Below the pieces are notes generated by a model. The model made no database searches, was not told the DNA's origin, and worked only from the letters and a program-made list of their open reading frames with translations. A program made the translations under genes and the position numbers. A stretch of DNA of 35,339 bases from Cellvibrionaceae bacterium (lineage in GTDB: Bacteria; Pseudomonadota; Gammaproteobacteria; Pseudomonadales; Cellvibrionaceae): positions 1 through 35,339 of the forward strand of contig JAHQVY010000127.1 of NCBI GenBank assembly GCA_019634095.1. Reading direction: 5' to 3'. The stretch's first letter is position 1, and each line of letters opens with the position of its first letter. Of this stretch, positions 1 to 8,333 are shown piece after piece.

Positions 1-135
1 ATGCAAAACAATATATTCGATGACGTGGACTATGACGTTCTCAACGAAAATTTGCGCGACTATCTTAATAACTTGCAGTTGGAGCTTGCCGACATACATA
101 CACATATTTCGCAGGCGTGGTTTCCCGAAGTATAA
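1..135 (+). CDS. C-terminal end of a probable Alpha-E domain protein (5' truncated by window edge)
   Basis: Frame 1 is open from the first base to a TAA at 133-135, giving 44 residues. The ATG at base 1 need not be the true start; the gene probably begins outside the window. The end of the peptide (LADIHTHISQAWF) resembles the end of the Alpha-E protein at 25271-27814 (LAEISTVISDKYF), sharing the LA-x-I-x-T-x-IS-xxx-F spacing. Alpha-E is a helical domain that accompanies circularly permuted ATP-grasp ligases, and the next gene downstream (106 bp away) belongs to the same functional set, which supports the reading. The fragment is short, so the identification rests on one motif plus context; a chance open frame of this length is possible. 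Confidence 0.5.
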   Translation: MQNNIFDDVDYDVLNENLRDYLNNLQLELADIHTHISQAWFPEV

Positions 136-241
136 AATGTTCCGGCTGCAGCCGCGAAAGATTATAGTGTTAAATAGGCTGTGTGTTTTTGGGTATAGTT
201 ATCAACACATTAATTTTCTATTTTATTAGACGGGAGTAAGC

Positions 242-3200
242 GTGGCCATACGAGTTGCAATACACCACAATACCCATTATACCTTCGACCGCCGGGTTAA
301 TCTTTCTCCGCATGTGGTACGTTTGCGCCCTGCGCCGCACTCGCGTACCCCGATAGTCAGTTATAGCCTGAAGATTAAACCGACAACCCATTTTATCAAT
401 TGGCAGCAAGATGCCTTTGGTAATTACATGGCACGGCTGGTGTTTCCAGAAAAGGCGACACAATTTTCGGTTGAGGTTGAGGTGATTGCCGATATGACGG
501 TAATCAATCCCTTTGATTTCTTTTTAGAAGACTATGCCCAGCAATTCCCCTTTGATTATGAAGATCAGACAAAAAAAGAATTGACCTTGTATTTGGAAAA
601 GACCATAGAGGGCCCTCTATTTTCCGCGCTGCTAAAAGAAATAAAAGATTGTATATTGGACAAGGAGATAGATACCAATGACTTCTTGGTGGCGGTTAAC
701 CAGTTAATTGAAAAAAAAATTAGTTACAATATCCGTATGCAGCCGGGTATTCAAACGCCCGAGGAAACGCTGAAAATCGGCTCCGGTTCTTGTCGAGATA
801 GTTCGTGGTTATTGGTGCAGGTGTTGCGGAATTTGGGCTTAGCTACTCGCTTCGCCTCGGGCTACTTGGTACAGCTTAAACCCGATGAGAAATCTTTAGA
901 CGGGCCCTCGGGCGCCGAACAGGATTTTACCGATTTGCATGCCTGGTGCGAAGTCTATCTACCCGGCGCCGGTTGGGTGGGCCTGGACCCCACCTCGGGG
1001 CTTTTTGCTACCGAGGGGCATATTCCCCTGGCGTGCACGCCTAACCCGGTGTCTGCCGCGCCGATTACCGGCTACACCGACGAGTGCGAAGTGAGCTTTG
1101 AACACAGTAATGAGGTTACCCGGATTCACGAAGACCCGCGTGTAACTAAGCCCTATACCGAAGCGCAATGGCTGGAAATTAACACCTTAGGTGAAAAGCT
1201 CGATCGCGACCTACAGGCCAACGATGTGCGGCTGACCATGGGCGGAGAGCCGACTTTTGTTTCGATTGACGATATGGAATCGGCGCAGTGGAATACAGCT
1301 GCGTTAGGCGAGCAAAAACTGCAGTTGGCAAAAGATCTCTTGCTGCGCTTGCGTGAACATTTTGACCCTAAGGGTTTATTACATTACGGTCAGGGCAAGT
1401 GGTATCCCGGCGAGGAACTGCCGCGCTGGGCGCTGGGTTTGTATTGGCGCAAAGACGGCGAAGCGCTGTGGGAAAACACCAAATTACTGGCAAGGGTTGA
1501 TAAAAGTTACTCTGCTGACATTGGGCTTGCCTCACGTTTTTCACAACGTCTAGTGGCTCTGCTCGGGCTCGACGAGAAATATATTCACCCGGCCTATGAA
1601 GATGCTGCTCACTATATTTTAGAGGAGCAGAGGTTGCCGAAAAATCTCGATTTAATGGCGGCGAAGGCGGGGGACGATATGGATCGCCGCCGTATTGCCC
1701 GAATGATGTTAGAGCAGGAGGGATTGGCTAAACCCACGGGATATGTGGTTCCCATCGCCTGGAGCAGTGACCAGACTTGGCGCAGCAGTCAATGGCAGTT
1801 TAAGCGTGAACGGCTTATTTTATCTCCGGGGGATTCGCCCTTGGGATTGCGATTGCCCCTGGCAGAGTTACCACAGTACGAAGAGTTAGAGCGGGAAATT
1901 ACGTTTGAACAAGATCCGTTTAGCTCGCGCCAACCACTGCGCAAGCGCGAGGCTATGCATTTTCCGCCGCAACCCGTTGCGCCGAGTCTGCAAACCGACG
2001 CCACGTTTAACGAACAAGTTTTGCGCGAGCGCTATCAAGAATTACCTGCCGCAGAGCGCGAAGAAAAAATCAAGCGGGCGATGCAAATTCGCGAGTGGTC
2101 GGAAGTGGTTCGCACCGCTATTTGCATCGAACCCCGTGAGGGTCGGCTACATTTGTTTATGCCGCCCATATACAGTTTGGAATCTTATGTACAATTAATT
2201 GCCACCATAGAAGAAGCTGCGGGCCAGGTGAGTACGCCAGTCGTGATTGAGGGTTACGAGCCACCGCGGGATGACCGTTTGCACAAATTGCTGGTGACAC
2301 CGGACCCAGGGGTTATCGAAGTTAATGTTCATCCATCTAACAATTGGCAGGAGCTTAAAAGCATTACAGAAACGCTTTATGCCGCGGCAAGGGAGTCGCG
2401 TCTGTCCGCCGAAAAATTCATGCAAGACGGTCGTCATACGGGGACGGGGGGTGGTAACCATGTAACCTTGGGCGGGCCAACGCCCGCCGACAGCCCGCTG
2501 CTGCGCCGGCCGGATCTGCTGCGCAGTTTGGTCACCTACTGGCAGCACCATCCCGCTTTGTCTTATCTATTTTCCGGCGCATTTATTGGGCCGACCAGCC
2601 AAGCCCCCCGCATAGACGAGGGGCGCGATGAACTGCTCTATGAAATGGAAATTGCCTTTGCGCAAATGCCGCAAGGTGAGGTGAGTCAGCCCTGGCTAAT
2701 TGATCGTATTATGCGAAACTTGCTAATCGACATTACCGGCAATACTCATCGCGCCGAATTTTGTATCGACAAATTGTACTCTCCCGATTCACCCAGCGGT
2801 CGTCAAGGTATCTTGGAGTTTCGTGGATTTGAAATGCCGCCTCACAGTCGCATGTCCCTGGTGCAGTGTTTATTAATTCGCACATTGGTGGCGCGTTTTT
2901 GGCAACAACCTTACTACAAACCTTTGGTTCGCTGGGGAACCTCGCTGCATGATAAATTTATGCTGCCCTATTTTATTTGGCAAGATATGAAAGAGGTGGT
3001 GCGAGATATTAATCAAGCTGGGTTTCAGTTTAAAGATGAATGGCTATTGCCTTTCGAAGAGTTTCGCTTTCCCCATTACGGCCGAGTGAAATTGGATGAC
3101 ATTGAACTAGAGCTGCGTTGGGCCATAGAACCCTGGCATGTTCTGGGAGAAGAAGTCGGTGCCTTCGGCACCTCGCGCTATGTAGATTCTTCGGTGGAGC

Positions 3201-3691
3201 GCCTTCAGGTGCGACTTACTGGCCTTACCGATCGCCGCTATGTACTGGCTTGCAATGGTCGCCGTGTGCCATTGCACAAAACCCCCCGCGAGGGCGAGTA
3301 TGTCGGCGGTGTGCGCTATCGCGCCTGGGCGCCGCCTTCGGCTTTGCACCCAACCATGGGGGTGCATACTCCGTTGGTGTTTGACTTGATTGACACCTGG
3401 AATGGCCGTTCTCTTGGTGGCTGCACTTATCATGTGTCTCACCCCGGGGGTCGCAGTTACGATGACTTCCCGGTGAATGCTTTTGCCGCTGAATCGCGCC
3501 GCGTCAACCGTTTCGAGCAAATGGGCCATTCCCCAGGGCCGTATACACCGCGGCCGGTTTCCAATGCGCTGCGTGAAATTACGCAACAACTGCAGGCGCG
3601 ACCGATGGCGCCGCCAGCGGAGGAGTCGCCTGGTGAGTACCCCTGTACCCTCGATTTGCGCCGCCCGGCAAGCGCTTTGGGGCAATTTTGA
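242..3691 (+). CDS. Transglutaminase-like / DUF2126 fusion protein (putative circularly permuted GS-like amidoligase)
   Basis: This 1149-residue protein has a GTG start preceded by GGAG at about 234-237. The N-terminus (about 1-85) matches the beta-rich domain found before bacterial transglutaminase-like domains. The papain-like core follows with a visible catalytic triad: Cys184 in GSCRDSS, His233 in DLHAW and Asp249 in LDPTSG. From about residue 330 (MGGEPTFVSIDD) to the end is a long DUF2126 region, classed in published comparative work as a circularly permuted glutamine-synthetase-like ligase. No signal peptide or membrane segment is seen, so it is probably cytoplasmic. Family knowledge links it to circularly permuted ATP-grasp and Alpha-E partners in a proposed peptide-ligation or tagging pathway; the substrate is unknown. 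Its usual partners lie 21.6 kb downstream (25271, 28192). Family assignment is firm, biochemical role is not. Confidence 0.93.
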   Translation: MAIRVAIHHNTHYTFDRRVNLSPHVVRLRPAPHSRTPIVSYSLKIKPTTHFINWQQDAFGNYMARLVFPEKATQFSVEVEVIADMTVINPFDFFLEDYAQQFPFDYEDQTKKELTLYLEKTIEGPLFSALLKEIKDCILDKEIDTNDFLVAVNQLIEKKISYNIRMQPGIQTPEETLKIGSGSCRDSSWLLVQVLRNLGLATRFASGYLVQLKPDEKSLDGPSGAEQDFTDLHAWCEVYLPGAGWVGLDPTSGLFATEGHIPLACTPNPVSAAPITGYTDECEVSFEHSNEVTRIHEDPRVTKPYTEAQWLEINTLGEKLDRDLQANDVRLTMGGEPTFVSIDDMESAQWNTAALGEQKLQLAKDLLLRLREHFDPKGLLHYGQGKWYPGEELPRWALGLYWRKDGEALWENTKLLARVDKSYSADIGLASRFSQRLVALLGLDEKYIHPAYEDAAHYILEEQRLPKNLDLMAAKAGDDMDRRRIARMMLEQEGLAKPTGYVVPIAWSSDQTWRSSQWQFKRERLILSPGDSPLGLRLPLAELPQYEELEREITFEQDPFSSRQPLRKREAMHFPPQPVAPSLQTDATFNEQVLRERYQELPAAEREEKIKRAMQIREWSEVVRTAICIEPREGRLHLFMPPIYSLESYVQLIATIEEAAGQVSTPVVIEGYEPPRDDRLHKLLVTPDPGVIEVNVHPSNNWQELKSITETLYAAARESRLSAEKFMQDGRHTGTGGGNHVTLGGPTPADSPLLRRPDLLRSLVTYWQHHPALSYLFSGAFIGPTSQAPRIDEGRDELLYEMEIAFAQMPQGEVSQPWLIDRIMRNLLIDITGNTHRAEFCIDKLYSPDSPSGRQGILEFRGFEMPPHSRMSLVQCLLIRTLVARFWQQPYYKPLVRWGTSLHDKFMLPYFIWQDMKEVVRDINQAGFQFKDEWLLPFEEFRFPHYGRVKLDDIELELRWAIEPWHVLGEEVGAFGTSRYVDSSVERLQVRLTGLTDRRYVLACNGRRVPLHKTPREGEYVGGVRYRAWAPPSALHPTMGVHTPLVFDLIDTWNGRSLGGCTYHVSHPGGRSYDDFPVNAFAAESRRVNRFEQMGHSPGPYTPRPVSNALREITQQLQARPMAPPAEESPGEYPCTLDLRRPASALGQF

Positions 3692-3750
3692 GCTGAAGCA
3701 CCTTTAGCCATGTCGAGCGCACAGGCGCTGAAATTTTGCGCCCTACTTTT

Positions 3751-3915
3751 ATATACCCAAAACACTTGAGATTTAGGTGTTAGGAGTGCGTCAATTTTTG
3801 TTCTTGGCAAGGCGCGACAACGCACAATAGCCATTCTATTTAAGGCGGAGCAACGCCGCCAAGGGCACTTAGGGGCGTGCTCATGAGGCCTAAATCTCAA
3901 GCGTTTTGGGTATAT
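3751..3915 (+). repeat. TIR element copy 1 (165 bp, MITE-like)
   Basis: The ends form a 27-bp terminal inverted repeat with one mismatch: 3751-3777 begins atatacccaaaa and 3889-3915 ends ttttgggtatat. The interior shares long stretches with the copies at 5916-6105, 6496-6684 and 12362. It contains a near-palindrome around agccattct (about 3829-3837). This copy lies between the convergent DUF2126 and GMC genes and is inverted relative to copy 2. It has no coding capacity. It resembles a miniature inverted-repeat element; no clear target-site duplication is visible beyond the TATA at both ends. Confidence 0.85.
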
Positions 3916-3965
3916 ACCTCAGTTAACGCAAGCGATAAATGACTGCGACTAGCTCAGTGTAGGGC

Positions 3966-5675
3966 CTAGTGTGAGACAAGCTCACTGGGCTGCTCTTCCT
4001 GTGCCGCTACATTTTCTCCACGTCGGGTTTGACTGTTAAAACTGGGGTTTTTATGGTCGTTCTGGCTTGCTGCTGCAGTGCCGCTGTTTAGGTCTTCGGC
4101 GATATGCTCTGCCAATAGGCAAGCGAGCGCAGCGATTGTAAAGGTGGGATTATGGCTGCCAGAGGTGGGGAATACCGAGCTGCTGCAAATGTATAAATTT
4201 TCCTGGCTATGCACACGCAGGTTTTGATCGACAAAAGAGTCGTCGGCGCTAGCCCCCATAATTGTGCCGCCGATATGGTGGCTGGCGTCATCCGCAATGG
4301 GCCACTGACTTTCCTGGTCGAGCTGGGAATATAATACGCCAAGCTTATTCTCTTCTAAATATCGGCGGAGTGCTCGATGCAATTCAATGACTGAATTTTT
4401 ATCGCGCTCACTTAAGCTACACTGGATTTTGGCTTGCTGATTACCAAATTTATCTTGCTTTTCAGAAAGGGTTACACGGTTATTGTAGCGCGGCTCCATT
4501 TCGAGAAAGTTTCTAAGCTTATATGTTGTGATTTTCGGTTTAGTGTTACTAAGCCTATGCCAAAGATAAAGAGATAAAAACTTTAGCGATTTCATTAGGC
4601 TATGTTTACGAAGGTTTTGACCCTGATCGCTGTCACCAGTCTCGCTGTAATCGAGCATATTAATTTTCTTATTTTTATATATTCTAAAAAATAATTTCTT
4701 AACCCATTTATTTTCCAGTAGAAAATTAATGAATTGGGCCACTAAGTAATCATTGCGCCACGAGTATACCGGTTCAAGTCTAATGTAGCTGTTGAGAAGC
4801 TCTAGGTTACGTTGTTTTTCCAAGGGTAAGCTAATACCCGTATATTGGTATAGTCCATGCTGTCCCATACCAACGAATTCGTTCACCTCTTCATACTTGT
4901 GGAATTCAATGCTGCCGTAGTCCCCTTTGGGATGGTTCATAAAATAACGCCCCAACCACTTAAGTTCGTTTTTTACTACAAACGTTTGCTTCTGCTGGGC
5001 ATTCAACAATAGCTTGATGGTTTCGATAGTGCCAAGCGCAAGAATAAAGCGGCTTGCATACACTTTCGAGATGACCCGCGATTCAATATTCTCAATTTCT
5101 ATATGTGACACGCAATGCCGCATAGGTGCAGAGTGAAGCCCGGTAATATGCGCATTGTAGATCAAGTTTATATCGTTGCGCAGATATTTTGCATAGTTGA
5201 TGGCATCGGAATAGGCTTTAAATGGGCGTCGCGTAAAGTGACTGAACATGGGGTGCTCAGATTTGTGGCTCTCTAGGGTATTTATAAACGCGTACTTTTC
5301 TATCGCTGTTTTATAAAACGTTTTCAATTTATCTATTGGTATAACCCAATCGCTTCGCTCTAAGAAAGGTCTACCCTGAGTTTCAAATTCTTCGAAGCTG
5401 GCGGTAACCCCGCCCCAAGTATTCGTAGCGCCTCCCAATGTAAACTCGCGCGAATTCTTTTTTATTTCAAGGTCGGAGAATTCAAGTTTTCTTAAAGAAT
5501 GGTTGTGCGGGTTCTTGATAGAAAAATCACCGGAATCAATCAAGCATATCTTAAGTTCGGGTAATTTTTGCCGCAACTCGCTGGCGCAGATTATGCCTGC
5601 TGCTCCGGCACCCATAATGCAAATGTCGAAAGTGAAACTTTCGCTTTGTTTGACTAATTGGTAATTAAGCTCCAT
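3966..5675 (-). CDS. GMC-family FAD-dependent oxidoreductase
   Basis: The 569-residue protein starts at an ATG preceded on the minus strand by a good AGGGAGA site. The FAD-binding Rossmann motif is at G22-A-G24-A-A-G27, followed by an acidic LIDSGD strand end and GGATNTWGG. The C-terminal GMC domain carries the expected active-site region, with H466-H467 in ASHHIGG and H508-N509 in SGSHNPT. Family members oxidise alcohols or sugars at FAD. There is no export signal. The last 40 or so residues are a polar, probably disordered tail. It is the only minus-strand gene between 242 and 29839, and is flanked by inverted copies of a repeat element (3751-3915, 5916-6105), so it may have arrived separately from the exopolysaccharide genes. 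Substrate unknown; a role in polymer sugar modification is inference. Confidence 0.9.
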   Translation of the reverse strand: MELNYQLVKQSESFTFDICIMGAGAAGIICASELRQKLPELKICLIDSGDFSIKNPHNHSLRKLEFSDLEIKKNSREFTLGGATNTWGGVTASFEEFETQGRPFLERSDWVIPIDKLKTFYKTAIEKYAFINTLESHKSEHPMFSHFTRRPFKAYSDAINYAKYLRNDINLIYNAHITGLHSAPMRHCVSHIEIENIESRVISKVYASRFILALGTIETIKLLLNAQQKQTFVVKNELKWLGRYFMNHPKGDYGSIEFHKYEEVNEFVGMGQHGLYQYTGISLPLEKQRNLELLNSYIRLEPVYSWRNDYLVAQFINFLLENKWVKKLFFRIYKNKKINMLDYSETGDSDQGQNLRKHSLMKSLKFLSLYLWHRLSNTKPKITTYKLRNFLEMEPRYNNRVTLSEKQDKFGNQQAKIQCSLSERDKNSVIELHRALRRYLEENKLGVLYSQLDQESQWPIADDASHHIGGTIMGASADDSFVDQNLRVHSQENLYICSSSVFPTSGSHNPTFTIAALACLLAEHIAEDLNSGTAAASQNDHKNPSFNSQTRRGENVAAQEEQPSELVSH

Positions 5676-5915
5676 TACTATCTCCCTGCTAAAGTATCTC
5701 TCTTAATTTTCCGGGCTTGAAGATTTTTTTAGTTAACTAAACCCTAAATTTGCATACCTCTTCTGCCAGTAATAGCCCCGCCAAGACTGAGGGGTTTTCT
5801 GGCGACCTATTAAGGCCAGTGATTAAGCAAAATGAAGTCACAAACCATTTCTTAGCATGGTAAATTTGGGCATAGGAAATAAAATCTGCTTTGCTCGTGT
5901 CATCACTCTTTTAGG

Positions 5916-6105
5916 CTATACCCAAAACACTTGAGATTTAGGCCTCATGAGTACGCCCCTAAGTGCCCTTGGCGGTGTTGCTCCGCCTTAAATAGAATGG
6001 CTATTCTGCGTTGCTCTAATACCTCACATCCCTGTGAGTACCGCCTTGCAAAGAACCTTAATTGGCGCGCTCCTAACACCTAAATCTCAAATGCTTTGGG
6101 TATAG
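5916..6105 (-). repeat. TIR element copy 2 (190 bp, MITE-like)
   Basis: The ends are ctatacccaaaac (from 5916) and the near-complementary gctttgggtatag (to 6105). The body is the reverse complement of copy 1 over most of its length, including the taaatagaatggctatt core. It carries about 25 extra bases, among them the hairpin CTCACA (6023-6028), loop TCCC, TGTGAG (6033-6038). Copies 1 and 2 flank the GMC gene in opposite orientation. Confidence 0.85.
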
Positions 6106-6495
6106 ATCATAACTTAAATACAACCACAGGGTAAATTGTATATTGTGATTGCTAGTAGACGCAGTTATTATGAAAAAAATACCCGTTAATTTAAAGCATT
6201 AATATACCATTAACATTTAAGAGTTAGGTTCGCGGCCCGCAAATTTTTTTGGCAATATTCGGCAAGCTGGAATCGCTGTATATACTAAGGCAAAGCAAAA
6301 ACGCTTAGTGCAAAAAGTAGCTTGCTTAGTTAGCCTAAACCTTGGTCGGCCCGATACCTTCAGGCCGTTAAGCCTATCGGTTTCGCTCCGTTGCCTATTT
6401 GTTTTAGTACTTGTTCGCTCTGGTGCCTACAGAGTAACAAAATGGGGTATTTTATAGCTGTCGCCATTTCATTATTTTTACCTTAAGTGGCTAAT

Positions 6496-6684
6496 CTATG
6501 CCCGTAGCGAATGAAATTAGTCCTTATTAGCACGCCCATTTTTGCTTTTAGCAGTTTAGCTCCGCTTTAAATAGAATGGCTATTCTGCGTTGCCCTAATA
6601 CCTCACATCCCTGTGAGTACCGCCTTGCTAAAAGCAAAAAATGACGCGCTCCTAACACCCAAATTTCAAACACTACGGGTATAG
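6496..6684 (-). repeat. TIR element copy 3 (189 bp, MITE-like, diverged ends)
   Basis: This copy has the same orientation as copy 2. Its ends differ from copies 1 and 2 but still match each other: ctatgcccgtagcg at 6496 and the near-complementary actacgggtatag to 6684. The interior shares the taaatagaatggctattctgcg core, the extra CTCACA-TCCC-TGTGAG hairpin (6602-6617) and the cgctcctaacacc segment with copy 2. The arms next to the core (about 6541-6560 and 6626-6640) contain a tttgcttttagc/gctaaaagcaaa pair that also base-pairs, so the left and right arms appear to have changed together. Confidence 0.8.
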
Positions 6685-6794
6685 TTGGTAATATCTAAGC
6701 GAAAAAATTACGCATTAATGTTGAATTTTTTTATGCGAAAAGTAGCAATAATGAGTAATGGCAGTAATGGGTGATCAAGCGCTAACTTATGTCT

Positions 6795-6860
6795 ATGCCC
6801 GTAAACAACAAGACTTCTGCCGTTTGATGTCGAAAGTGCGCCAATACAGGTTACGGGTAT
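6795..6860. repeat. Small inverted repeat related to repeat copy 3 ends
   Basis: Arms atgcccgtaa (6795-6804) and ttacgggtat (6851-6860) pair at 9 of 10 positions. The arm sequence resembles the diverged ends of the element at 6496-6684, but the interior does not match, so this may be a deletion remnant or an unrelated short repeat. Confidence 0.45.
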
Positions 6861-6869
6861 TTTGTTCAG

Positions 6870-6927
6870 TTGGCCTTGGCAAACTAAACCCGTTCATCAT
6901 TTCTTTAGTTTGCAAAGGTCACGCCAA
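6870..6927 (+). promoter_or_regulatory. Long hairpin in the leader of the exopolysaccharide locus
   Basis: The arm ending GCAAACTAAA (to 6888) pairs perfectly over 10 bp with TTTAGTTTGC (from 6904), with further pairing outward (cctt/aagg, and ttgg/ccaa at the base) around a 15-base loop. It ends about 80 bp before the GTG of the first glycosyltransferase. No U-run follows, so a simple intrinsic terminator is unlikely. An attenuator, mRNA-stabilising stem or protein-binding site is possible. The structure is visible; the function is inferred. Confidence 0.45.
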
Positions 6928-7005
6928 ATAGTTTAAATAACCTGCGTGGAACGCTTCTTTTATCATCGCGATAAATCAAAATAGATTTAGCTTTGGAGTT
7001 AAAAA

Positions 7006-8046
7006 GTGCCAAATACAAATAAGCCTGCCATTTCTGTCGTTATGCCGGTCAAAGACGGCGAACGCTACCTGAGAATGGCTCTGGATAGCGTGTTAAGACA
7101 GAGCTTTGATAATTTCGAAATTATTATCGTAAACGATGGCAGCAGCGATAGCACTGCGCAAATCATCGCCTCTTATTCAGATCCACGCTTAATCGTTATT
7201 GCACACTCTGTGCCTCAGGGTGTCGCTGTATCTTTAAATGTAGGTATCGCCAAAGCCCGTGGTAAGTATGTTGCCAGAATGGATGCCGATGATTGCTGTC
7301 TACCGCGGCGTCTCGAGCGTCAATTTAACTACATGGAGGCGCATAGCAACTGTATTGCGCTGGGCTGCAGCTATTACTTAATGGACGAAAATGACAAGGT
7401 ATTACGCAAAGCCTATGTGCCAACTAGCGACGCCGAACTGCGTTTCATGCTGTTATATTCCGTGCCTTTTTGCCATCCGTCACTAATGTATAGGCGGCAA
7501 GTCCTAATCGACAATGGCCTAAGCTATTCCAAGGCATCTGGTTATGCGGAAGATTTTGAATTTCTGATACGTTTATCAAAATTTGGTGACTTCGCGTGCA
7601 CGTGCGAATACTTGTTCCAATACAGGACCCATGCCGGAGGGGTGAGTAAAGCGAAACGGGGCATATTGGTCAAAGACTTTTCAAGAGTTGCGGTACCTCA
7701 CATAAAAAATATGTTAAATAACCAGGATTGGTGTGACCTAAAGCTCACCGAATTCGTTGAAATGTCCGCCAGTAAGACCACCTTTAAAAATAAAAAACAA
7801 ATAGATGATTACATGCGTATTTTTTTCGAGCTGGTTAATGCGTATATTAAAACCCTAGAATCGCCTGAAGCTGTAATGAAAGTAAAAATGAATGCTGCAG
7901 AAATCCTTTTTAAGAAGATTCTAATAAAAGATCGATTTATTAAGCAACCTTCTTTCTTATTGCAATACATGCTGCGACAAGATAGCTTTTTTAAGCATCT
8001 TTTGGCCGGGATGCCCAATTTAGTTGCGCGCATGCTCTGGTATTGA
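7006..8046 (+). CDS. GT2-family glycosyltransferase
   Basis: The 346-residue protein starts at GTG with GGAG at 6995-6998, seven bases upstream. The N-terminus is a classic GT-A fold: the beta strand and loop at about 8-20 (ISVVMPVKDGE), the nucleotide-binding D44-G-S-S-D48, and the metal-binding motif D93-A-D95-D96 in ARMDADD. The acceptor half includes a conserved GYAEDFEF stretch near residue 185, matching the ED catalytic-base motif of this family. No membrane segments are evident, so it should act on the cytoplasmic face of the inner membrane, adding one sugar to a lipid-linked intermediate. It is first in the plus-strand exopolysaccharide locus and is followed by 0.8 kb without a gene. 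Donor and acceptor sugars cannot be read from the sequence. Confidence 0.93.
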   Translation: MPNTNKPAISVVMPVKDGERYLRMALDSVLRQSFDNFEIIIVNDGSSDSTAQIIASYSDPRLIVIAHSVPQGVAVSLNVGIAKARGKYVARMDADDCCLPRRLERQFNYMEAHSNCIALGCSYYLMDENDKVLRKAYVPTSDAELRFMLLYSVPFCHPSLMYRRQVLIDNGLSYSKASGYAEDFEFLIRLSKFGDFACTCEYLFQYRTHAGGVSKAKRGILVKDFSRVAVPHIKNMLNNQDWCDLKLTEFVEMSASKTTFKNKKQIDDYMRIFFELVNAYIKTLESPEAVMKVKMNAAEILFKKILIKDRFIKQPSFLLQYMLRQDSFFKHLLAGMPNLVARMLWY

Positions 8047-8248
8047 GCGTTGCTGGTGGATTTTCGCGCCGGCTATTCTTGAATGAAGCGTTGTAATAGC
8101 ATAAATATGACAGTAAATAGCTGTTAGCACTATCGCGGCTGAGTATTCAATCTCGACACCTTCACCAGTGAGATGCTCAAGTGCTTTGCACGCTTTATTT
8201 TTGTCCGCACAAGCCCTGTCTGAATAAACTATCGCTCCAGCTTAAAAC

Positions 8249-8274
8249 CGCCACCCGCAGCGATGCGGATGGCG
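8249..8274. terminator. Strong GC hairpin with GCGA tetraloop, possible terminator
   Basis: The 11-bp arms cgccacccgca (8249-8259) and tgcggatggcg (8264-8274) pair at 10 of 11 positions around a GCGA loop. It lies 200 bp after the GT2 stop codon. On the plus strand no T-run follows; on the minus strand the stem is followed by GTTTT, so it would fit a minus-strand terminator better. It may simply be a stable 3' end structure. Confidence 0.35.
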
Positions 8275-8305
8275 AGTAGGCTTGTATGTATGACTATTGC
8301 CAATA

Positions 8306-8333
8306 GGCTTGAACTTAGAGGCTTGAACTTAGA
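8306..8333. repeat. Perfect 14-bp tandem duplication
   Basis: ggcttgaacttaga occurs at 8306-8319 and again at 8320-8333, directly abutting. It lies in a non-coding gap. Probably a slippage duplication. Confidence 0.8.

Larger units (their letters stand above)
5676..7005. other. 1.3-kb intergenic region with repeats and hairpins
   Basis: This gap separates the divergently transcribed GMC gene and the first glycosyltransferase. No convincing gene was found on either strand. It holds repeat copies 2 and 3, a small inverted repeat (6795-6860) and a strong hairpin (6870-6927), each listed separately. The segment 6106-6495 between the two repeat copies is A/T-rich and has no recognisable feature. 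Promoters for both flanking genes must lie here, but none could be placed with confidence, and no JUMPstart/ops-type element was recognised. Confidence 0.6.

Noticed and set aside
3107-3900. Long minus-strand frames (192 and 147 codons) under the 3' end of the DUF2126 gene
   Set aside because: They are antisense shadows of a GC-rich, well-supported coding region, with arginine-rich composition and no domain; the second also runs through repeat copy 1.
3751-6684. Repeat copies as insertion sequences
   Set aside because: They are only 165-190 bp with no coding capacity, and no transposase gene lies in the window; they are treated as MITE-like repeats.
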